DNA of 64,000 nucleotides, taken from positions 13,121-77,120 of the forward strand of contig CABUHS010000008.1 in the NCBI GenBank assembly GCA_902491535.1, read 5' to 3'. Source of the DNA: an uncultured Eubacteriales bacterium (GTDB lineage Bacteria; Bacillota; Clostridia; Oscillospirales; CAG-272). Position numbers and translations under genes: made by a program. Every line of letters begins with the position of its first letter. Position 1 is the stretch's first letter. Positions 59,021 to 64,000 of the stretch are shown here, piece after piece. The notes below the pieces were generated by a model. The model saw nothing but the letters and a program-made list of their open reading frames with translations, was not told where the DNA came from and did not search any database.

Positions 59021-60745
59021 ATGAAAAAAATTACCGACATAAATCCGGCGCTTGCCGGATATGCGACAGATCCGCGTACGCGGCGTTATCTTTCTCCGAC
59101 ACGCATAGTATGCACGCGCGGCGAGGTCAGCGGCGCAGATCAGCTTATCGGCGAAAAGCCGTGTCAGATAACTCTCGGCGGGGGCAGTGATCTTTGTACG
59201 CTTACAAATAAGCCGGACTGTCCTGAAAAAGCATGTGTTGTTCTCGATTACGGTACCGAAATATGCGGATCGGCACGTATAATGGTATTCGGTATAAACG
59301 CCGACGGCGGAAGAGTAAATCTCCGCATTCGCTTCGGTGAATCTGTGTCTGAGGCAATGACTCCTCTGGGCGTAAAGAATGCAACATGCGATCATGCTAA
59401 CCGTGATATTATCATGAATGTCGGATTTTTAAGTGCTAATGAGACTAATGAGAGCGGTTTCCGCTTTATTTGTATCGAGCTTACGAACGAATGTGCGAGC
59501 GTATCGCTTAAAGCTGTACAGGCGGTATTTACATACCGTGATCTTTCTTATCGCGGAAGCTTTGAGTGTGATGATGAACTTGTAAATAAGATATGGCAGA
59601 CAGCGGCTTATACAGCGCACCTCAATATGCAGGAATATCTTTGGGACGGCGTAAAGCGCGACCGTCTTGTGTGGATCGGCGATATGCAGACTGAGGTAAT
59701 GACGATTGCATCTGTATTCGGGTATTGTGATGTTGTGCCGAAGTCTATGGATATTGTTCGTGATGAGACGCCGGTCGGTACATGGATGAACGGAATCTCA
59801 TCTTACTCTCTTTGGTGGGTACTTCTTCAGTACGATTGGTATATGAGCTTCGGAGATTCCGGATATCTTGCGCAGCAGCGTGAATATTTGACCGCTCTTC
59901 TTGAACTTTTGTGCGGCCTTGTCGGTGATGACGGATCTGAAAAGCTTCCCGAGAGCCGCTTTATAGACTGGCCGAATTCCGATAACGAAGAGGCTAAGCA
60001 TGCAGGACTTCAGAGTATGATGCTGATGACAATGGAGCGCGGTGCTGTGCTTTGTTATGTTCTTGGCGAGAATGATCTTGCGGAAAATTGCAGATCGACA
60101 GCTGAAAAGCTGAGATCTCACCGTCCTGCTCATGGCGGTTCGAAGCAGGCGGCGTCACTTATGGTCTGTGCAGGACTTGCGGACGCCCGTGATACCGACC
60201 GTGAAGTTATCTCCAAAGGCGGCGCAAAGGGATTTTCTACATTTCTCGGATACTATACGCTTCGCGCAATGGCACTGGCAGGAAATACTTCCGGAGCGCT
60301 GGACGCGATGAAGCAGTATTGGGGCGGAATGCTGTCGCTCGGCGCAACGACTTTCTGGGAAGATTTCAATATAGACTGGATGGAGAATGCATCGCGTATA
60401 GACGAGCCTGTACCTGAAGGAAAACGTGATATTCATGGCGATTTCGGCGGATATTGCTATCTCGGATTCCGCCATAGCTTTTGTCACGGATGGGCATCGG
60501 GACCTGTTCCGTTTCTTATGCATACAGTCCTCGGAGTAAACGTTACTGCTCCGGGTACCGAAAAGCTTGAGATCCGTCCAGATCTCGGCGGACTTTCTTA
60601 TGTGCGCGGAGTGTATCCTACGCCGCACGGCGATATCGGAATCTGCCATACAAAAGAAGTTTCCGGAGAGATAAAAACAGAAATTACGCTTCCGCAGGGA
60701 TGGGTTCAGACAGCGCCGGGCATGCTTGAATATAGGGGTATTTAA
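59021..60745 (+). CDS. GH78 alpha-L-rhamnosidase
   Basis: 574 residues, no signal peptide, so probably intracellular. A beta-sandwich N-terminal domain (about 1-170) precedes the (alpha/alpha)6 barrel, with DGVKRDRLVWIGDMQTE (about 207-223), the acidic signature region of GH78, and TFWEDFNIDW (about 446). A C-terminal beta domain ends with LEIRPDLGGL. Releases terminal rhamnose from plant glycosides or polysaccharides. AAAAGGAAAA precedes the ATG. Confidence 0.92.
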   Translation: MKKITDINPALAGYATDPRTRRYLSPTRIVCTRGEVSGADQLIGEKPCQITLGGGSDLCTLTNKPDCPEKACVVLDYGTEICGSARIMVFGINADGGRVNLRIRFGESVSEAMTPLGVKNATCDHANRDIIMNVGFLSANETNESGFRFICIELTNECASVSLKAVQAVFTYRDLSYRGSFECDDELVNKIWQTAAYTAHLNMQEYLWDGVKRDRLVWIGDMQTEVMTIASVFGYCDVVPKSMDIVRDETPVGTWMNGISSYSLWWVLLQYDWYMSFGDSGYLAQQREYLTALLELLCGLVGDDGSEKLPESRFIDWPNSDNEEAKHAGLQSMMLMTMERGAVLCYVLGENDLAENCRSTAEKLRSHRPAHGGSKQAASLMVCAGLADARDTDREVISKGGAKGFSTFLGYYTLRAMALAGNTSGALDAMKQYWGGMLSLGATTFWEDFNIDWMENASRIDEPVPEGKRDIHGDFGGYCYLGFRHSFCHGWASGPVPFLMHTVLGVNVTAPGTEKLEIRPDLGGLSYVRGVYPTPHGDIGICHTKEVSGEIKTEITLPQGWVQTAPGMLEYRGI

Positions 60746-60776
60746 GAAATATTCCGATATTGAAAACGTAATATAA

Positions 60777-60810
60777 ATATCCGTCTGTAATATGTATTGC
60801 AGACGGATAT
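60777..60810. terminator. Hairpin after rhamnosidase
   Basis: ATATCCGTCTG and its exact complement (60800-60810) around 12 nt. The downstream T run is weak. Confidence 0.6.
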
Positions 60811-60912
60811 AAGGTGATTTTGGGTGCAAAAATGCCGGGATTTTCATTTATTGAAGATTCCGGTATTTTTATATATTTTATTGAAAATGTTAATTTTTAT
60901 AGTGTAAATGTG

Positions 60913-60941
60913 TTGATTTTTTTGAAAAAATGGTTTATACT
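60913..60941 (+). promoter_or_regulatory. Promoter of cohesin-LRR-dockerin gene
   Basis: TTGATT (60913-60918), 17-bp spacer, TATACT (60936-60941), about 60 bp before the ATG. Confidence 0.65.
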
Positions 60942-61002
60942 TATACAGGTTTTATCTTTTTTACACATTGAATAATACATTTTTAATAAGGAGAAAAGAA
61001 AA

Positions 61003-62844
61003 ATGAAGAAAGTCGGAAGAATTTTGTCAGCTGTCATGGCATCGGCAGCATTGCTTATGCAGGTGTTTCCTGGGTTTGTATTTGCGGATAAAGAAAAACC
61101 TGTAATTGAATTTACCTACGCTGAGGCGCAGGCAGGAGAATCCCTTTCGGTAGATATGCGTATCACCGGAAATACGGGATTCTGTGTATTTAAATTTAAC
61201 CCTGTATACGATGAAGAGGTTCTTGAACTGCGTGATGTAGAAATGCTTGCGCGTGAGGGTACATATGCCTATGAAAACAGTGTAGTATACAGACATTCGG
61301 ATGATTATACTGCCGACGGAGATTTCATGAGATTTAAATTTAAGATTCTTCAGGATGCGCCTGTCGGAGATACTTCTGTATCAGTTTTTTGCAGCGAAGC
61401 TACGAGCTGGACATCTGAAGACGATGTGTATTTTGATGTTGTTCCCGGAACTGTTACCGTTAAGGAATTCAAGGAGTGGAAGGATATAGATGAGAGCGGT
61501 AAGCTCGACCTGTTCCGTGACGGAGAACTGCCTGTTATTGACGATGATGAGGAATGGAACGAGATCAAGTCAAATGTAACCTCGGTAGCCATGTCTGATA
61601 CGGTTACATCTGTCAGCGAAGGATTTTTTGACGGATTTACCTCTTTGAAAAGTATAGAACTTCCCGAAAGTGTAAAAAAGGTCGGAGACGGTGCGTTCAA
61701 GGGCTGTACATCGCTTACCGAAGTAAAGCTTCCCGATACCGTTGATAAGATCGGAAGAAATGTGTTTGAAGGCTGTGAATCGCTTGGCAGTATAGATATT
61801 CCCGCCAGGGTTACGGTCGTTGACGACGGAGCGTTTAAGGATTGTACATCGCTCGAGAGCATTTCACTGCCTGAAAATGTTGAATATATAGGCAGAAATA
61901 CATTTTCCGGATGTTCAGGTCTTGAAAATATAAATATATCCGGAGATACCCTCAAAACGATTGGTTCGAATGCTTTTTCGGATACTTCAATAAAATTACT
62001 TGATATTCCGGCTTCGGTTGAAGATATCGGATACGGAGCTTTTATGGGATGCCGTGAACTGACAAGTATTGTGCTGCCGGACGGTGTTACGTATACGAGT
62101 CCGTCTGCCTTTGAAGGATGTACCGCACTTAAGACGGTAACACTTCCGTCAACACTTGAAAGGCTCGGTATGGAGAGCTTTGAAGGCTGTATTGCGCTTG
62201 AAACAATTACGATCCCCGAAAAAGTAAACAGCCTTGGCGGTTCTCTCTTTAAAGGATGCTCGGCGCTTAAAAGTGTATATATTCTCGGAAGAATGCCTGC
62301 AATGTCTGACAAAGAGGTTTTTGCAGATACTTCCGACGAACTTACGGTCTATTATGTACCGGGACAGCCGGGTTGGAATTCTCCGTCTTCTGATTGGAAG
62401 AGCATGAACATTGTTTCTCACAGCCATAAATATAATTGTACTGAGGAAGGACACAGCGCTGATTGCTTCTGCGGATATAAGCTTGAGCATACCGCTCATA
62501 CGGGAGGAAAAGCGACGTGTTCCGATAAGGCAGTATGCGAAGTATGCGGATATTCGTACGGTGAAATTGCGAAGGAAGGTCATAATATCATTCCGGCAGG
62601 AGATAAATTTATCTGTGCGGAATGTGGGACTTATTTTCTTGATGCCGAAGGTAAACTTCCGGTCAGTGAATTATCGGGAGATGTCAACGGCGACGGTAAG
62701 ATCAATTCAAAGGATCTTACAAGACTTATGAAGCATATCGCGGGCGAGAAGGTTGAGCTTGCCGGAAGCGCTGATATTAACGGCGACGGTAAGGTCAACT
62801 CGAAAGACCTTACCCGTCTTATGAAAAATATTTCAGGACAGTAA
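61003..62844 (+). CDS. Cohesin-LRR-dockerin surface protein
   Basis: 613 residues. Signal peptide to about residue 28. Residues about 33-155 have a cohesin pattern (EAQAGESLSVDMRITGN, NPVYDEEVLELRDVEM, GDFMRFKFKILQDAPVGDTS). Residues about 195-460 are about ten BspA-type LRR units (AFKGCTSLTEVKLPDTVDKI). A Cys/His-rich segment (about 470-550, HTGGKATCSDKAVCEVCGY) precedes a dockerin with loops DVNGDGKINSKD and DINGDGKVNSKD. So one chain can receive a dockerin, dock to a cohesin and present an LRR surface. The dockerin matches that of the 31995 protein. The ribosome site is AAGGAGAA. Confidence 0.85.
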   Translation: MKKVGRILSAVMASAALLMQVFPGFVFADKEKPVIEFTYAEAQAGESLSVDMRITGNTGFCVFKFNPVYDEEVLELRDVEMLAREGTYAYENSVVYRHSDDYTADGDFMRFKFKILQDAPVGDTSVSVFCSEATSWTSEDDVYFDVVPGTVTVKEFKEWKDIDESGKLDLFRDGELPVIDDDEEWNEIKSNVTSVAMSDTVTSVSEGFFDGFTSLKSIELPESVKKVGDGAFKGCTSLTEVKLPDTVDKIGRNVFEGCESLGSIDIPARVTVVDDGAFKDCTSLESISLPENVEYIGRNTFSGCSGLENINISGDTLKTIGSNAFSDTSIKLLDIPASVEDIGYGAFMGCRELTSIVLPDGVTYTSPSAFEGCTALKTVTLPSTLERLGMESFEGCIALETITIPEKVNSLGGSLFKGCSALKSVYILGRMPAMSDKEVFADTSDELTVYYVPGQPGWNSPSSDWKSMNIVSHSHKYNCTEEGHSADCFCGYKLEHTAHTGGKATCSDKAVCEVCGYSYGEIAKEGHNIIPAGDKFICAECGTYFLDAEGKLPVSELSGDVNGDGKINSKDLTRLMKHIAGEKVELAGSADINGDGKVNSKDLTRLMKNISGQ

Positions 62845-62859
62845 ATGGGGTATTGTTTA

Positions 62860-62897
62860 GTTTATCATATACCGTAAATTTACGGTATATGATAAAC
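62860..62897. terminator. 38-bp perfect palindrome
   Basis: GTTTATCATATACCGTAAA followed at once by its exact complement. No loop and no T run downstream, so it may end transcripts or bind a protein. It stands between the two surface-protein genes. Confidence 0.6.
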
Positions 62898-63091
62898 CGA
62901 TTTTGATTTGTGTTAAATGGAGATACTCATGACATTTCAAGCTGTAAAGATATAATATAACAAAATTGGTATTTAGAAAACACTAATGGCTTTTATTATA
63001 TATTCATTGCTCATATGTTAAAAAATTTAAGCGGAACGGTATCGACGGTTTTATTTCTTGTTGGTGCCTTTCGCAGAAAGGTATGGTTATA

Positions 63092-64000
63092 ATGAAAAAG
63101 AGAAATCAGAAATTACTTTCTGCCGTTTCGGTTGCAATGCTTGTAACTCAGGTATTCGTACCTGCGCTTGGTGTAAATGTTGCCGATACGATCAACGGCG
63201 TAAAAAAATTTACGCCGGTTCTTGACGGTGTAAAGGACGAGGAGTATAACGGCTCATATAGCGTTAGATTTTCTGATCTTGCAAGAGCAGGAAGACTCGA
63301 TATGGGTACTTTCCAGATGCAGGAGCAGCTTTTCTACAGAGTATATGAAGACAACAAAACCGGCGGTTGGTCAGGTCTTCTTACGATGTTTGACAATGAC
63401 GGCAGAGAGATCACATGGGATATATTCCAGGAAGAGTTTGACGGTATGTACAGCGAATTTGTCAACGCTAATACATATGATACCGGTAAAGTCGATGAAA
63501 ATACCGAAGCACCTGTCATAACAAATGATGTTAGATTTAGATGGACTGAAGAGGGTCTTAAGAGTAAGTATTTTACCGACGCTGTAATTAGCTTCCTTTG
63601 GGATGACAACGGTGTTTATGTATACGCTGATGTTGAAGATAAGGACATTCTTCATTACGGCATGGACGGATCAGATTTTAACGAACTCTTTTCCTCAGGA
63701 TGGTCCGGACGTCCGTGGCTGGTTGATTGCTTGAATGCAACATTCCGCATAGACGGATTGCCTCATACTGCGTATAAGATCATGAATACCAAGAAGGATA
63801 AATCCGGTAAAATAGTTGTTGATGAGAAGATGAGCAGAGATTATACTGAGGTTGGTGTAGTAGCGCTCGGAAACGGTATGGCCTATTATTCTGAGCCTTC
63901 CGAAGCTGTGTTTAATCCGGATATAATGTCGGTAGATTATAAAAACTATACTCTTCTGAATGATTTTTGCCTTAACTGGTGGGAATACTGCTATTATCAG
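63092..64000 (+). CDS. Secreted CBM9-like protein, partial
   Basis: 303 codons open to the window end. Signal peptide (MKKRNQKLLSAVSVAMLVTQ onward, cleavage near residue 30). TPVLDGVKDEEYNGSY and VISFLWDDNGVYVYADVED match the same regions of the 52704 protein, so it carries the same CBM9/DOMON-like fold with insertions. A GAAAGG site lies upstream. The C terminus, possibly with a dockerin, is beyond the window. Confidence 0.85.
   Translation, partial: MKKRNQKLLSAVSVAMLVTQVFVPALGVNVADTINGVKKFTPVLDGVKDEEYNGSYSVRFSDLARAGRLDMGTFQMQEQLFYRVYEDNKTGGWSGLLTMFDNDGREITWDIFQEEFDGMYSEFVNANTYDTGKVDENTEAPVITNDVRFRWTEEGLKSKYFTDAVISFLWDDNGVYVYADVEDKDILHYGMDGSDFNELFSSGWSGRPWLVDCLNATFRIDGLPHTAYKIMNTKKDKSGKIVVDEKMSRDYTEVGVVALGNGMAYYSEPSEAVFNPDIMSVDYKNYTLLNDFCLNWWEYCYYQ

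Noticed and set aside
1..64000. tRNA or rRNA genes
   Set aside because: No cloverleaf with a TTCGANTC-type T loop, nor rRNA signature sequence, was found by eye on either strand.

Overview
The window reads as chromosome from a spore-forming Gram-positive of class Clostridia, most likely an uncultured gut Oscillospirales-type lineage. The grounds are a complete spoIIA operon (spoIIAA-spoIIAB-sigF), spoIIID, type I dockerin and cohesin domains, BspA-type leucine-rich-repeat (LRR) surface proteins, a folate ECF transporter under a THF riboswitch, and strong TTGACA-17-TATAAT promoters. The lineage is an inference. No tRNA, rRNA, phage, CRISPR array or transposase was recognised.

Layout. 1-4 kb: a BlaR1/BlaI-type sensor-repressor pair with three operators, then a TetR regulator and a frameshifted cation/proton antiporter. 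4-17.5 kb: aromatic amino acid synthesis. pheA lies on the minus strand; a chorismate mutase-aroB fusion, aroC, an aroE-aroK fusion, aroQ, aroA, tyrA and a DAHP synthase lie on the plus strand. They are separated by a THF-riboswitch-controlled folT, whose transporter carries an LRR insertion, and by an alanyl-tRNA editing gene. 17.6-28.3 kb: the spoIIA operon, then miaB, ylbF, mutS, mutL and tgt. 28.4-35.4 kb: an O-antigen-ligase-like membrane protein, a penicillin-binding-like lipoprotein gene broken by an in-frame TAG, and an 1116-residue LRR-dockerin protein. 35.5-44.5 kb: fucU, spoIIID-glgA, rbfA, an LRR lipoprotein, nrnA, an SGNH-hydrolase lipoprotein and truB. 44.5-46.5 kb: 2.1 kb without a credible gene, filled with structured repeats. 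46.5-52.5 kb: a Re-citrate-synthase-like enzyme, an Lrp regulator with an aminotransferase, an oxidoreductase and a serine hydrolase. 52.7-64 kb: a CBM9-like dockerin protein, a cohesin-dockerin protein, rpsO-pnp, a sugar isomerase, an alpha-L-rhamnosidase, a cohesin-LRR-dockerin protein and a second CBM9-like protein cut by the window end.

The strongest new signal is a pair of homologous ribosome-dependent attenuators. A 20-codon Phe/Tyr-rich leader peptide precedes pheA and a 22-codon one, with Phe-Tyr4-Phe, precedes the aro operon. Each has a near-consensus promoter, an intrinsic terminator after the leader ORF, and a conserved GCGATGGAT segment inside the leader ORF. That segment is complementary, with the same single A-C mismatch in both cases, to the 5' arm of the terminator. 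When the amino acid is plentiful the ribosome would cover the segment and the terminator would form; when it stalls, the antiterminator would form.

The second theme is an extracellular cohesin-dockerin network built from LRR and CBM9-like modules, with two dockerin sequence classes. The third is a dense population of dispersed, structured intergenic repeats, several with stems conserved in pairing but not in sequence.
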